The position numbers and the translations under genes were made by a program. Below are positions 8,380-18,545 of a DNA stretch of 64,000 nt, piece by piece. The notes beneath the pieces were generated by a model that saw only the letters and a program-made list of their open reading frames with translations, did not search any database and was not told where the DNA came from. The stretch comes from JALYYC01 sp963795805 (GTDB lineage Bacteria > Chloroflexota > Dormibacteria > CF-121), in NCBI GenBank assembly GCA_963795805.1, contig CAWCIV010000003.1, positions 62,001-126,000 on the forward strand, in the 5' to 3' direction. The stretch's first letter is position 1; each line of letters begins with the position of its first letter.

Positions 8380-9120
8380 ATGCCCGAGGCCGCCGCGTCC
8401 CTCGAAGGCGAGCGCCATCCTCAGCTGCTGCGCGAGGGGCAGATCAAGCCTCGCGGCCTGATGCCGGACTGTTCCAACTACACGTACCTGGCCGAGGTCC
8501 GGGGCAAGTCGGGCGGCGAGACGCTGGCCGTGTACAAGCCGGCCCGGGGAGAGAGTCCGCTGGACGACTTCCCCGACGGCACGCTCGGGAAGCGCGAGGT
8601 GGCAGCCCACCTCGTCAGCGCAGCCCTTGGCTGGCAGATCGTTCCGCTCACGATTTATCGAGCCAACGGGCCGCTGGGGCCCGGGTCGCTTCAGCAGTTC
8701 ATCGTCGCCGACCCGGCCGAGCATTACTTCACGTTGATGCCGCAGCGCGCCGACGACTTCCGAACCATGGCCGCCTTCGACCTCATCGTCAACAACGCGG
8801 ACCGCAAGAGTGGTCACTGCCTCCTGGACGGAGCCGGCCACATCTGGGGCGTCGACAACGGCTTGACCTTTCATCCATTGCCCAAACTCCGGACCGTGAT
8901 CTGGGAGTTTGCCGGCGAGGAAGTCCCCGCCCGGCTCCGGTCCGATGCCGCACGGCTGGTGTCCGAGTTGCTCGCCGGCGAGCATTGGGTCAAGGGCCTC
9001 CAGCAGCTGATCGCCCCCGCCGAGCTTCGCGCGCTCATCCTGCGCGCCAGGCGGCTGGCCGACCAGGGACGCTACCCTGAGCCGCTCTCGCGCTGGGCCT
9101 ATCCCTGGCCGCTGATCTAG
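8380..9120 (+). CDS. SCO1664 family protein (PI3/4-kinase-like fold)
   Basis: A 246-residue protein of the SCO1664 family, distantly related to PI3/PI4-kinase and HipA-like folds. Nucleotide-binding features visible are YLAEV..., LAVYKPARGE (Lys of the phosphate-binding strand), FDLIVNNADRKSGH (catalytic-loop type NxDR) and IWGVDNGLTF (metal-binding Asp). It is coupled with the DUF3090 gene just upstream, as in many actinobacteria. No substrate is known to me. Its stop overlaps the stop of the convergent CtaG gene by 3 bp. Confidence 0.88.
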   Translation: MPEAAASLEGERHPQLLREGQIKPRGLMPDCSNYTYLAEVRGKSGGETLAVYKPARGESPLDDFPDGTLGKREVAAHLVSAALGWQIVPLTIYRANGPLGPGSLQQFIVADPAEHYFTLMPQRADDFRTMAAFDLIVNNADRKSGHCLLDGAGHIWGVDNGLTFHPLPKLRTVIWEFAGEEVPARLRSDAARLVSELLAGEHWVKGLQQLIAPAELRALILRARRLADQGRYPEPLSRWAYPWPLI

Positions 9121-9842
9121 CGGACTGAGACCGGCATGCGCTCGCGAGCGGGCTCGCTCGGCAGTCGCTCACCGAGGCGCGCAAACCAGGCGGGTGCCGG
9201 CGCCGGAACGTCGGGGCCGGTCCTGCGGTCAGTACCGTCATCGGGCGGGTCCGCGTCCGGCGTGAGGAGACGCCAGAGGATGACGAAGGTGCCGGTTACC
9301 AGCGCACACTTCGCGGTGGCGAAGAGGAGGAGTCCCGCGAACTGCTGATCCTCGATCGACCCGTAGGCCGAGTAGAAGAGATGATGCGAAAACGCGAGCG
9401 TGATGCCGGGGATCGTCGGTGGCACACTGGCCACCATCAGGTAGCCGACCTTGGCGATCGGGCTGAGACCGCCGCGATCGGTTCCGGGCCTGAGAATCGG
9501 CAGCCAGAAAAGGAACGCCCCGAGGATGAAGACCGCCTGGACGGCGGCGTGAACCAGCTGATACCGGCCAACCAGGTTCACGAGCGCTGGGAGCTGGGCG
9601 GCGAAAAGGACGGCATTGAGCGCGAGGATCCCGATCAGCGGCTGCCAACGGAAGGCGAGATGGCGGCCAAGCAAGGGGCTTGCGCCGTAGGTGATCAGCG
9701 GAGCCACCGCCGCAAGCAGCAGCATCTCCTGGAGAACGTGCAAGAAGAGTCGCTCATCGGCGACCGCGATCACCGGCGGAAGAAAGCTGAGCGCTCCGAG
9801 CCCCAGCCCAAGCGCCAGCGCGACCCGACGACGGTGAGCCAT
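9117..9842 (-). CDS. ctaG: Cytochrome c oxidase assembly protein, CtaG (caa3-type) family
   Basis: A 241-residue polytopic membrane protein of the CtaG family involved in maturation of caa3-type cytochrome oxidase. About six to seven hydrophobic helices are visible. Conserved His residues lie in ERLFLHVLQEMLL, RYQLVHAAVQAVF and FSHHLFYSAYG. The RNA-frame continues upstream through the PLD gene in another frame; the ATG at 9842 is the first start beyond that gene's stop, 4 bp away. The C-terminal ~35 residues are Pro/Arg-rich and cytoplasmic. No oxidase structural genes are in the window, so it may serve oxidase genes elsewhere. Confidence 0.85.
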   Translation of the reverse strand: MAHRRRVALALGLGLGALSFLPPVIAVADERLFLHVLQEMLLLAAVAPLITYGASPLLGRHLAFRWQPLIGILALNAVLFAAQLPALVNLVGRYQLVHAAVQAVFILGAFLFWLPILRPGTDRGGLSPIAKVGYLMVASVPPTIPGITLAFSHHLFYSAYGSIEDQQFAGLLLFATAKCALVTGTFVILWRLLTPDADPPDDGTDRRTGPDVPAPAPAWFARLGERLPSEPARERMPVSVR

Positions 9843-9846
9843 GAGG

Positions 9847-10920
9847 CTATTTTGCGCCAGCGGCGTACCGGGCGTAGATCTTGTCGATGAAGGTGGCGCA
9901 CTGGTCGGCGAGCGGGGCGCTGACAAGCTGGAGCAGGTTCTCGGCGTTCTCCTCGCCACTGTGCGAGAGGTTGTAACTGCCGGTAAAGACCGTGTCATCC
10001 ACCACCGTGATCTTGGCGTGCATATAGTCGTGGACGGTGCCCGGACCGTAGGGCGTCGTGACCTTGGAGGCGAAGGGGAGCGCCGAGACGACCGTCGTGA
10101 ACGCCGGGGCCTTCCAGCCGGCATGCTGATCGACGGTCCATTGGGCGATGACCTCCCGCATCTGAGTCCGGTCGTAGACTCCTTTGAAATCGACGTGTGG
10201 CCGGCCGGCGAGCTCCGCCAGCGTCCCGAGGATCGGGCCCGCCGTGATCACCGGCGAGCAGAGGCGAATGCGCCGCGTGGCGTGCGCCAGCCGCTCCGCG
10301 ATCGTGTGCACCATCCGTGGCCCGCGCCCGGGCGAGAAGAAGACCTGGGCCGGCACACCGTCCGGGCGGTTGGGCACCCGCGTCGCCGGCAGGTCGTACT
10401 TGCCCGAGCTGTCGACGCGGCCCGTCGTCCAGAGCTCCGTGAAGTTCCGCAAATACTGGGCAGCGAGCGGCCGCGACGGTAGCCGCAGCACGATATTCTC
10501 TTCGCGGGTCCACGAATCGTTGGTCCAGTTCATCGACCCGGTCCAGACCGTGGCATCGTCCGTCTCGGCATCCCGGACAACGTACTTGTGATGCATCAAG
10601 GCGGGGATCCCCGCCACCGCCCGCGTCGGGATTCCGAAGCTCTCGATCAGCGCCGTATCCGGCTCCGAGGGCGGGGGAACCGGGATCGGGTTCGGAAAGT
10701 CCGCGTTGTAAACCAACCGCATGGTCACATTGCGCCCAACGGCGGCGTGGATGGCCGCACGCAGCCTGTCCGCGGGGACGCCGGTGAGGTTGAGGTCGTA
10801 GATCGCGATGTCGAGGCCGTGCTGCGCGCCATCGATAAAGGTTGCAAGCTCATCCGCGACCTGCTCCGCCGGCTGCCCGCCATCCTCGAGAAAGGACAGC
10901 TCGAGCGCCGACAGCGTCAC
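9847..10920 (-). CDS. Phospholipase D-like domain protein with two HKD motifs
   Basis: A 357-residue PLD-superfamily protein. Two catalytic halves are visible: HHKYVVRD...GSMNWTNDS (about residues 115-145) and HAKITVVDD...GSYNLSHSGEENAENLL (about 300-330). Both keep the HxK(x4)D core. The superfamily covers phospholipases, cardiolipin synthases and nucleases. No signal peptide or membrane helix is obvious, and the helices of cardiolipin synthases are absent, so a soluble nuclease or phosphodiesterase is as likely as lipid chemistry. It overlaps the LOG-family gene by 4 bp (ATGA). Confidence 0.88.
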   Translation of the reverse strand: MTLSALELSFLEDGGQPAEQVADELATFIDGAQHGLDIAIYDLNLTGVPADRLRAAIHAAVGRNVTMRLVYNADFPNPIPVPPPSEPDTALIESFGIPTRAVAGIPALMHHKYVVRDAETDDATVWTGSMNWTNDSWTREENIVLRLPSRPLAAQYLRNFTELWTTGRVDSSGKYDLPATRVPNRPDGVPAQVFFSPGRGPRMVHTIAERLAHATRRIRLCSPVITAGPILGTLAELAGRPHVDFKGVYDRTQMREVIAQWTVDQHAGWKAPAFTTVVSALPFASKVTTPYGPGTVHDYMHAKITVVDDTVFTGSYNLSHSGEENAENLLQLVSAPLADQCATFIDKIYARYAAGAK

Positions 10921-11705
10921 TGCGCGTCGCTCTTTTGTTGGCCCGAGCGGTCCTTTGCCTCGGCTTCCTCGAGCTTGTCATCGTGGAATCGCTGGACCAC
11001 GTCAGCCGCATGCCCGATGTCGTCAGTCACGACCATCAGGTCGAGGTCGTCTCGTGAGATCTTACCCTCCGCCAGTACCCGCTCCCGGATCCAGCCCGTC
11101 AACCCCTGCCAGTACGCCGACGAGAACAGGATGACCGGAAAGTGGACGACCTTGCCGGTCTGGATCAGCGTCAGCGACTCGAAGAGCTCATCGAGGGTGC
11201 CGAATCCGCCGGGAAAGATGACGAACGCCTCCGCATACTTGACGAACATCGTCTTGCGGACAAAGAAGTAGCGGAACTCGATCCCGAGATCGATGTAGGC
11301 ATTGAGACTCTGCTCGAACGGAAGCTCGATGTTGCAGCCGATCGAGAGACCGCCACCCTCCCGCGCCCCGCGGTTGGCGGCTTCCATGATTCCAGGCCCG
11401 CCACCGGTGATGATCGAAAATCCGCGGCGCGCCAGCTCGGCGGCAAGCGCTCGTGCCGCGCCGTACATCGGGTCCGCCTCCCGGACCCGCGCCGATCCAA
11501 ACACGGTGACCGCCGGGCCGATCGCCGCCAGCGCATCGAACCCTTCGACGAACTCGGCCTGGATGCGCAGGACACGCCAGGGATCGGATTCGAGAAACTC
11601 TGGTGCGACGGTGCCGCGCTCGAGGAATTGCCGGTCCTCGGTCTGCTTGCCCGCGCCGCGCTTCAGGATCCGGCCGGCCCGACGCTGCTCGTCACCCTCC
11701 GTCAT
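10917..11705 (-). CDS. LOG family protein (TIGR00730-type Rossmann fold)
   Basis: A 262-residue member of the LOG / 'lysine decarboxylase-like' family, whose characterised members are nucleoside-5'-monophosphate phosphoribohydrolases that release cytokinin-type or other purine bases. Signature motifs are GGGPGIMEAANRGA and PGGFGTLDELFE, with VTVFGSARV at the Rossmann start. The protein carries about 50 extra N-terminal residues, as in the longer bacterial subgroup. It lies within a run of 4-bp overlapping genes between a methyltransferase and the PLD-like gene. Confidence 0.93.
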   Translation of the reverse strand: MTEGDEQRRAGRILKRGAGKQTEDRQFLERGTVAPEFLESDPWRVLRIQAEFVEGFDALAAIGPAVTVFGSARVREADPMYGAARALAAELARRGFSIITGGGPGIMEAANRGAREGGGLSIGCNIELPFEQSLNAYIDLGIEFRYFFVRKTMFVKYAEAFVIFPGGFGTLDELFESLTLIQTGKVVHFPVILFSSAYWQGLTGWIRERVLAEGKISRDDLDLMVVTDDIGHAADVVQRFHDDKLEEAEAKDRSGQQKSDAQ

Positions 11706-12397
11706 CGCCGGTTAACTCTAATCGAGCCGGAAGGCCGGGCAACCACGTAGTAGGTCGGGCTGGAGGTGAGCGACTCGTTCGCTTGTCCGAACATACGATG
11801 CAGCTCCATCCCCGCCGCCGAGAGCCACCCATCGACCTCTTCCGGCCAGACCAGGCTGATGTCGGCGATCTGGGTGTGGGTCAGGCCGGCGACGTCGTAG
11901 TCGATCTCGATGTGGGCGTCGTTTCCGTCGAAGTGCCGGACCCTGATGCCTGCGCCGCCTCCGGCTCGGAGCCAGTGCGGATTGGCGAGCTCGAACGCCA
12001 GCCGGCCGCCCGCTGCGACGTGGGCCGCGGCTCCGCGAAGCCGGGCGACGGTATAGAGGATGTTGGAGGGCACGATGACCAGGTCGAACCGGCGCCCAAG
12101 CTGCAGATCTTCGAGCCGAGACTGGATCAGCTCGGTCCGCGGTAACCGTGTGGTGAGATGGGCGAGCATCCGCGGGTGGGCGTCGACCCCGACCAGGGAA
12201 ACGCCGGCCGCAGACAACGGCACCGCCAGCCGGCCGGCGCCGATCCCGAGATACAGCACCGGCGGGGCGGCGGCCCTGGCAAGCTCGAGCCAGGGCGAGA
12301 GATCGACGGCGTCGGGCAGCCGGGCGTAGAGGTCCGCGAATCCCGGATCGGGATCGACCGGGTCGTCCCGAACGATCGTCATGAGACGCGATGCCAT
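11702..12397 (-). CDS. Class I SAM-dependent methyltransferase
   Basis: A 231-residue methyltransferase. Motif I is VLYLGIGAGRLAVPL, the acidic loop is VGVDAHPRML, and motif IV is DLVIVPSNILYTV. The central region between them has the usual helix pattern. The C-terminal part (HIEIDYDVAG, ISLVWPEEVDGWL, MFGQANESL) resembles small-molecule methyltransferases with an added beta-rich lid. Substrate is unknown. It starts 25 bp after the aminotransferase stop, and its stop overlaps the LOG gene start by 4 bp. It may therefore be read through from the pyrimidine operon. Confidence 0.85.
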   Translation of the reverse strand: MASRLMTIVRDDPVDPDPGFADLYARLPDAVDLSPWLELARAAAPPVLYLGIGAGRLAVPLSAAGVSLVGVDAHPRMLAHLTTRLPRTELIQSRLEDLQLGRRFDLVIVPSNILYTVARLRGAAAHVAAGGRLAFELANPHWLRAGGGAGIRVRHFDGNDAHIEIDYDVAGLTHTQIADISLVWPEEVDGWLSAAGMELHRMFGQANESLTSSPTYYVVARPSGSIRVNRR

Positions 12398-12422
12398 AGG
12401 AGGACGTTGCCGCGGGTCGGAG

Positions 12423-13763
12423 CTACGCGACGGCCTCGTCAGCGATGTCGAGCGCTTTGTCGATGATGGCGAAGCCCTCCGCGAGTTCCTCCTCGTTGAT
12501 GCAGAGCGGGGGGTTCGTCATGACAGTCTGCCAGCGCACGAAGGTATAGAGCCCATGGTCGCGCAGGTACTTGCCGACGGCCTTCATCGGCTCTGACGTT
12601 CCGTTGAAGGGCGCAAGCGGCTCCATCGTCTTCCGATCCTTGACCAGCTCGAGGATGCCGAACAGTCCGATCGACCGGGTCAGGCCAACGCTCGGGTGCT
12701 TCGCTTTTAGCGTCTCGTGGTGGCGGGCCATGACCTCGCCCATACGACGCGCGTTGCCGATCATGTCGTCTTCCTCGTAGGCCTGGATGGCGCCGAGCGC
12801 GGCGGCGCAGGCCAGCGGATGGCTGTTGTACGTCAGGCCGCCGTAGAACACGTTCTTGTCGAAGTATTCGGCGATCCTCGGGCGCATGCCCACCGCTCCG
12901 AGCGGAACGGCGCTGCTGGTGAGGCCCTTGGCCATCGTCATCATGTCCGGCACGACGCTCCAGTGATCGACGGCGAACCATTCACCCGTCCGGCCAAAGC
13001 CTGACATGATCTCGTCGCACACCATCAGGATCCCGTACCGATCGCAGAGCTCGCGCACCCCCTGCAGGTAGCCCTTGGGGGGCACGAGGATGCCGTTCGT
13101 CCCGGTGACGGTCTCGAGGAAGAAGGCCGCGATCGTGTTTGGCCCCTCGAGCTGGATGGTCTCCTCCAGGTAGCGCAGCGAGACCTCGGCGGAATCGATC
13201 TCGCGCTGCGGCCCGTGATAGGGGTCGAGAACATGCACCACGCCGGATGTTCCAAGATCGTTGGCCCATCGGCGCGGATCTCCGGTCAACGCCATCGCCC
13301 CGGCCGTCGCCCCGTGATAGGACCTGTACCGGGCGATGATCTTGTGTCGTCCGGTCAAAGTACGGGCGATCTTGATCGCGTTCTCGTTCGCCTCGGCCCC
13401 ACCCAGCGTAAAGAAGACCTTGGCGAGATCTCCGGGCATCAGCTCGGCCAGCTTCTTGCCCAACCGTGCGCGCGGCTCGTGGGCCATGAACGGGTTGGCA
13501 TAACTGAGCTTTTCCGCCTGGCTCTTAATTGCGTCGACGATGCGCCGGTCGCCGTGGCCGGCGTTGACGCTCATCAACTGACTGTTGAAGTCGATGTAGC
13601 GTTTGCCATCCGTGGTGAAGAAATACACGCCCTTCGCGTGGTCGACCGACAGGGGATCGACCGTCGCCTGCGCGGTCCATTCATACAACGTGTATTGGCG
13701 GCAGAGCGCGACGATTTCCTCGCCGCTGAGGACGCGTGGTCGGTCGCCGGCCGTTACAGCCAC
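12423..13763 (-). CDS. Class III (omega) aminotransferase, likely beta-alanine:pyruvate type
   Basis: A 446-residue PLP-dependent class III aminotransferase. The PLP Lys is in MTMAKGLTSS, the ring-binding Asp in VCDEIMSGFGRTG, and the phosphate-binding segment in GGAEANENAIK. Length and block order match omega-amino acid:pyruvate transaminases. Family membership alone does not fix the substrate. Its place directly after dihydropyrimidinase, beta-ureidopropionase and the semialdehyde dehydrogenase points to beta-alanine (or beta-aminoisobutyrate) as amino donor, giving malonate (or methylmalonate) semialdehyde. It overlaps the dehydrogenase gene by 10 bp. A taurine or GABA transaminase is the alternative. 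Confidence 0.9.
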   Translation of the reverse strand: MAVTAGDRPRVLSGEEIVALCRQYTLYEWTAQATVDPLSVDHAKGVYFFTTDGKRYIDFNSQLMSVNAGHGDRRIVDAIKSQAEKLSYANPFMAHEPRARLGKKLAELMPGDLAKVFFTLGGAEANENAIKIARTLTGRHKIIARYRSYHGATAGAMALTGDPRRWANDLGTSGVVHVLDPYHGPQREIDSAEVSLRYLEETIQLEGPNTIAAFFLETVTGTNGILVPPKGYLQGVRELCDRYGILMVCDEIMSGFGRTGEWFAVDHWSVVPDMMTMAKGLTSSAVPLGAVGMRPRIAEYFDKNVFYGGLTYNSHPLACAAALGAIQAYEEDDMIGNARRMGEVMARHHETLKAKHPSVGLTRSIGLFGILELVKDRKTMEPLAPFNGTSEPMKAVGKYLRDHGLYTFVRWQTVMTNPPLCINEEELAEGFAIIDKALDIADEAVA

Positions 13764-15202
13764 CGAGTCGTGATGACCTTGTGCCGCGTGTAGAACCGGA
13801 TGCTGTCCTGGCCGGTGGCGTGCAGGTCGCCGAAGAATGAGTTCTTCCAGCCGGTGAAGGGTAAGAAGGCCATCGGTGCGGCGACCCCGATGTTGACCCC
13901 AAGCATCCCCGCCTGCGCCCGGCGCTTGAACTCGCGCGCGTATTTGCCGGAACCGGTGAAGATCGAGGCCATGTTGCCGTAGGTGCTCGCATTGAGCAGG
14001 TTCAAGGCTTCGTCGATGTCGGCTGCGCGAACCACCGAGAGCACGGGCCCGAACAGCTCCTCCTTCCAGATCTTCATCGCGGGCGTCACGTGATCGAAGA
14101 TGGTGGGGCCGAGAAAGAAGCCCTCCTGCCGGTCGATGTGGCGTCCGTCGGACACCATGTCCGCGCCCTCCGCCCGGGCCCCATCGATGTACTCGATCAG
14201 CTTCGTCTTGCGTTCGCCGCGGATCACCGGGCCCATGGTCGTTTGCGAGTCGGTCCCGGGGCCCACCTTGAGCCTGGCGGCATCATCGACAAGTTGCCTG
14301 ACCAGGGCGTCCCCAACCTTGCCGACGCCGACGGCCACACTGCCCGCCAGGCAGCGCTGGCCGGCGTTGCCGAAGGCCGAGGAGATCACGTGGGGCGCGG
14401 AGATCGCCGGGTCAGCGTCGTCCATCACCAGGATGTGGTTCTTCGCCCCGCCGAGGGCCTGAACCCGCTTGCCGTTGGCCGCCGCGGTGGCGTAGATGTA
14501 GGCGGCCACCGTCGCGGATCCGACAAAGGAGATGGCGGCAATGTCGGGGTGGGTCAGCAGTTGGTTGACGGCGTCATTCGCACCGTGAACGACGTTGAAG
14601 ACGCCCGGAGGCAGGCCGGCCTCCTGCAGGAGCTCGGCGATCCGCATGGCCGAGAGCGGCGTCAGTTGCGAGGGTTTCAACACGAACGTATTGCCGGTCA
14701 CAAGGGCCACCGGGATCATCCAGAGGGGCACCATGTTCGGGAAATTGAAGGGCGTGATGCCGGCCACGACGCCGACCGGGAAGCGGACCAGCTCCTCGTC
14801 AATACCCTTCGCGATCTGGTCGAGGTTGGTGCCCATCATCAGGGTGGGCGCGCCGCAGGCGAAATCGATCACCTCGACCGCACGCTTAACCTCGCCGCGC
14901 GCCTCATCCAGGGTCTTGCCGTTTTCTTTCGTCACGATCGCGGCCAGCTCATCGAGGTGCGCGTCGAAGAGCGCCTTGAACCGGAACATGACCTGGGCGC
15001 GCTCAGGAACCGGCGTCTCGCTCCATGCGGGAAAGGCGCGCACGGCCGCAGCGACGGCTTCGTTGATCTCGTCCTTGCTGGAATAGGGCAGGTTCGCAAT
15101 CGTGTGGCCCGTGGCCGGGTTCGGGATCGCGTCGGCCCTGGTCGCGCGCGACTCGCGGAACTGTCCGCCGATGAAGCTGCCGACGGGCTTTAAGGCGATC
15201 AT
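13754..15202 (-). CDS. mmsA: CoA-acylating (methyl)malonate-semialdehyde dehydrogenase
   Basis: A 482-residue aldehyde dehydrogenase of the methylmalonate-semialdehyde type, which makes propionyl-CoA or acetyl-CoA with loss of CO2 from (methyl)malonate semialdehyde. Signatures are PFNFPNMVPLWMIP, ISFVGSATVAAYIY and the catalytic Cys in GNAGQRCLAG. The Glu general base of ordinary ALDHs is replaced by Asn (QALGGAKNH), as expected for the CoA-acylating group. Start ATG 15202 overlaps the hydA stop (ATGA); a longer open frame upstream is a shadow of hydA. In context it finishes uracil or thymine breakdown after the transaminase step. Confidence 0.94.
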   Translation of the reverse strand: MIALKPVGSFIGGQFRESRATRADAIPNPATGHTIANLPYSSKDEINEAVAAAVRAFPAWSETPVPERAQVMFRFKALFDAHLDELAAIVTKENGKTLDEARGEVKRAVEVIDFACGAPTLMMGTNLDQIAKGIDEELVRFPVGVVAGITPFNFPNMVPLWMIPVALVTGNTFVLKPSQLTPLSAMRIAELLQEAGLPPGVFNVVHGANDAVNQLLTHPDIAAISFVGSATVAAYIYATAAANGKRVQALGGAKNHILVMDDADPAISAPHVISSAFGNAGQRCLAGSVAVGVGKVGDALVRQLVDDAARLKVGPGTDSQTTMGPVIRGERKTKLIEYIDGARAEGADMVSDGRHIDRQEGFFLGPTIFDHVTPAMKIWKEELFGPVLSVVRAADIDEALNLLNASTYGNMASIFTGSGKYAREFKRRAQAGMLGVNIGVAAPMAFLPFTGWKNSFFGDLHATGQDSIRFYTRHKVITTRWL

Positions 15203-16616
15203 GCGGTGGCTCCGACCGGGGTCGCCTCGTTCACCGGAGTGCCGTGAAACGGACGGCGTCGGAGAAATTGCCCGGCGCCTGGTTTGCCGTGGAATTTGCC
15301 ATCGCGAACGAGGATGTTGCCACGCTGCATCACGATCTCCGGCAAACCCTTCACCCTCATACCCTCGTAGCAACTGTAGTCCACGTTCATGTGATGCGTC
15401 TTCGCCGAAAGCGTCCGCTCGATGGTTGGATTGAAAACGACGATGTCGGCGTCGCTGCCTGGAGCAATCGTTCCCTTGCGAGGGAAGAGGCCGAACATGC
15501 GGGCGGGCGCCGTCGCGACCAGCTCGACGAATCGATTGATCGTGATCCGACCGGCCGACACTCCGCCGTGATAGATCAGGGTGAAGCGGTCTTCCACTCC
15601 CGGCAAACCGTTCGGGATCTTCGAGAAGTCGCCCCGCCCCAGCTCCTTCTGCTCCTTGTAGTCGAATGGACAATGGTCGGTCGCAACCAGCTGTAAATCG
15701 TCCTGGATCAGACCTTTCCAGAGCTCTTCCTGGTGCGGCACCCTGGGCCGAAGCGGCGGCGAGCAAACATACTTGGCCCCCTCGAAGCCGGGCCGGCCGA
15801 GGTCCTCGAGGCTGAGGTAGAGGTACTGGGGACAGGTCTCGGCAAAGGCCGGGGCGCCGTCGTCCCGAGCCGCGCGAACCGCATCGAGCGCCTCCCTGGC
15901 GCTTAGATGGACGATGTAGACGGCGACGTCCGCCAGACGCGCCAGCGCGATCGCCCGGCCGGTCGCCTCGCCCTCCATGGTGGCGGGCCTCGTGAGGCCG
16001 TGGTTAATCGGATCGCCTTTACCTTCGGCAAGAAATCGCTTGACCAGGACGTCGATCGCCCCGCCATTTTCGGCGTGCATCATGATCAGGCCGCCGTTCT
16101 CCGAGGTGCGGCTCATCGCCCTGAAGATCGAGCCGTCGTCGAGCTGGAACACGCCCGGATAGGCCATGAAGAGCTTGAAGGACGGAACCCCTTCGCGGAC
16201 CAGCGTGTCCATCTCCTTGAGGATGCCGTCGTTGATCTCCCGGACGATCATGTGAAAGCCGTAATCGATATGCGCCTTGCCCTCGGCCTTCTTGTGCCAT
16301 TGGTCGAGCCCCTGGCGAAGCGTCTGGCCATAGCTCTGCACCGCGAAGTCGACGATCGTCGTGGTCCCGCCCCAGGCGGCGGCCGCGGTGCCGGTCGCGA
16401 AGTCATCGGAGGCGAAGGTGCCGCCAAAGGGCAACTCCATGTGGGTGTGCACATCGAGCGCGCCCGGCATCACATACCGGTCCGTAGCGTCGATCACCTG
16501 CTCGGCCCGAGCATTGAGGCCTCCGCCGATCGCAGCCACCTTCTCATCCTCGATGAGTACGTCGGTCTTGACCGTCTCGGTGGCGGTCACGACTGTGCCG
16601 TTCTTGATCAAGGTCC

Positions 16617-16620
<4 letters not shown>
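15199..16620 (-). CDS. hydA: Dihydropyrimidinase (hydantoinase family)
   Basis: A 473-residue cyclic amidohydrolase that opens 5,6-dihydrouracil or dihydrothymine to N-carbamoyl-beta-amino acids. Binuclear metal site residues are visible: HTH in ALDVHTHMELPF, the carboxylated Lys in SFKLFMAYPG, His in MMHAENGG and VHLSAREAL, and Asp in ATDHCPF. Length is typical. Start ATG 16620 overlaps the stop of the beta-ureidopropionase gene by 4 bp. Related enzymes act on hydantoins or allantoin. The neighbouring carbamoyl-beta-alanine hydrolase, transaminase and semialdehyde dehydrogenase favour a pyrimidine role. Confidence 0.95.
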
Positions 16621-17462
<842 letters not shown>

Positions 17463-17480
17463 TGGGTGCTCGCCTCCTCG

Positions 17481-18482
17481 TTACGCAAACCTGGGAATGA
17501 TTTCGTCGCCGTAGGTTTTGATCACGTCTTCCGGTTTGTCGACCATCAAGTAGAGGTTGAATTGGGTGACGCCCGCGTCGATCAGTTCCTCGATGCGCCG
17601 GCGGCTCTGCTCAACCGTCCCGATCACACAGAAACGATCGATGACCTCGTCCGGGACGAAGTCCGCATGCGCAGCCCCGCGCTTGGCGTGCTCCGAGTAG
17701 TCATAGTGGTCGCGCGCGGCGATGTAGTCGGTGAGAGCCTTCGGCAGGTCCTGCGCGTCGTACCGCTTCAGCAGATCCACCACGTGATTCGAGACCAGGG
17801 CCGGGAACCATCGAACCTGCTCGCGGGCGGCGTTGAGGTCATCGGAGATGAAGGCCGGCGCCGCGGCCTGCACCTCGATGTCCTCGAAGCGGCGGCCCGC
17901 CGCCTCGGCGCCCTCACGCACGAATTGGAGACACCACCGGATGATGGCCGGGTCGGCGAGCTGGATGATGACCCCGTCGGCGACGCGGCCGGCCGCCCGG
18001 AGCGCCTTGGGACCGTACCCCGCAACCCAGATCGGCAGCTCATGCACCGCCCACTTGATCTGGATCTTGACCCCGTCGTCGTAGCTCACCTCGCGGCCGG
18101 CGGCCAGGTCGCGAATCAGGCGGCAGTCCGCCTCCATCTGCTCCACCGTGACCGGCTTCTGCCCGAGCACGCGACGCGCGCTGTCGCCACGCCCGATCCC
18201 CATCACCATGCGGCCGCCGGAGATCCCGTTCAGGGTGGCGAGCGCGCTGGCGGTCACGCTCGGGTCCCGCGTGCCGGGATTCGTGACACAGGGGCCGATC
18301 TTGATGTGCCGGGTCGCCGCCGCCATCAACGTGAAGATCGGGTAGACCTCCTGCCAGAGCACGTGCGAGTCGAAAAGCCAGGCGTACTCAAACCCGTTCG
18401 CTTCGGCAAGCCGGGTTAGATCCACCCAGCGGCTCGGGGGCGGATCAGGAGCAAAGCAGACGCCGAAGCTGATTTGTGCCAT
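17481..18482 (-). CDS. LLM-class F420-dependent oxidoreductase (TIGR03842-like)
   Basis: A 333-residue TIM-barrel flavin/F420 oxidoreductase of the luciferase-like monooxygenase class. It begins ISFGVCFAPDPP, has FEYAWLFDSHVLWQE, an ATRHIKIGPCVTNPGTRDPS strand and GGRMVMGIGRGDSARR, all typical of F420-dependent LLM proteins. It lies 18 bp upstream of the beta-ureidopropionase gene and is transcribed with it. Relatives are often found beside hydantoinase genes. The substrate is not established as far as I know. In this operon it is a candidate for the missing uracil-reducing or ring-modifying step. RutA, which opens uracil by oxidation, belongs to the same superfamily. Confidence 0.88.
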   Translation of the reverse strand: MAQISFGVCFAPDPPPSRWVDLTRLAEANGFEYAWLFDSHVLWQEVYPIFTLMAAATRHIKIGPCVTNPGTRDPSVTASALATLNGISGGRMVMGIGRGDSARRVLGQKPVTVEQMEADCRLIRDLAAGREVSYDDGVKIQIKWAVHELPIWVAGYGPKALRAAGRVADGVIIQLADPAIIRWCLQFVREGAEAAGRRFEDIEVQAAAPAFISDDLNAAREQVRWFPALVSNHVVDLLKRYDAQDLPKALTDYIAARDHYDYSEHAKRGAAHADFVPDEVIDRFCVIGTVEQSRRRIEELIDAGVTQFNLYLMVDKPEDVIKTYGDEIIPRFA

Positions 18483-18497
18483 GGATCTATCAAAGGT

Positions 18498-18527
18498 TGG
18501 AGCCCCGGCCGCGACGTCGGGGCTCCA
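18498..18527 (-). terminator. Intra-operon hairpin between permease and catabolic genes
   Basis: A perfect 10-bp stem (TGGAGCCCCG / CGGGGCTCCA) with a 10-base loop lies in the 63-bp gap between the NCS1 permease stop and the LLM gene start. There is no T run. It could partially terminate transcription or stabilise the 3' end of the permease message, so that permease and enzymes are made at different levels. Confidence 0.5.
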
Positions 18528-18545
18528 GCGCGATTGCCGTCGAGC

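Noticed and set aside
9843..10124. N-terminal extension of CtaG
   Set aside because: It lies antiframe within the PLD-like gene and is Ser/Arg/Pro-rich low-complexity sequence.
15203..15766. A 670-residue N-terminally extended semialdehyde dehydrogenase
   Set aside because: The extra residues are an off-frame copy of the dihydropyrimidinase gene; ATG 15202 with ATGA overlap fits the family length.
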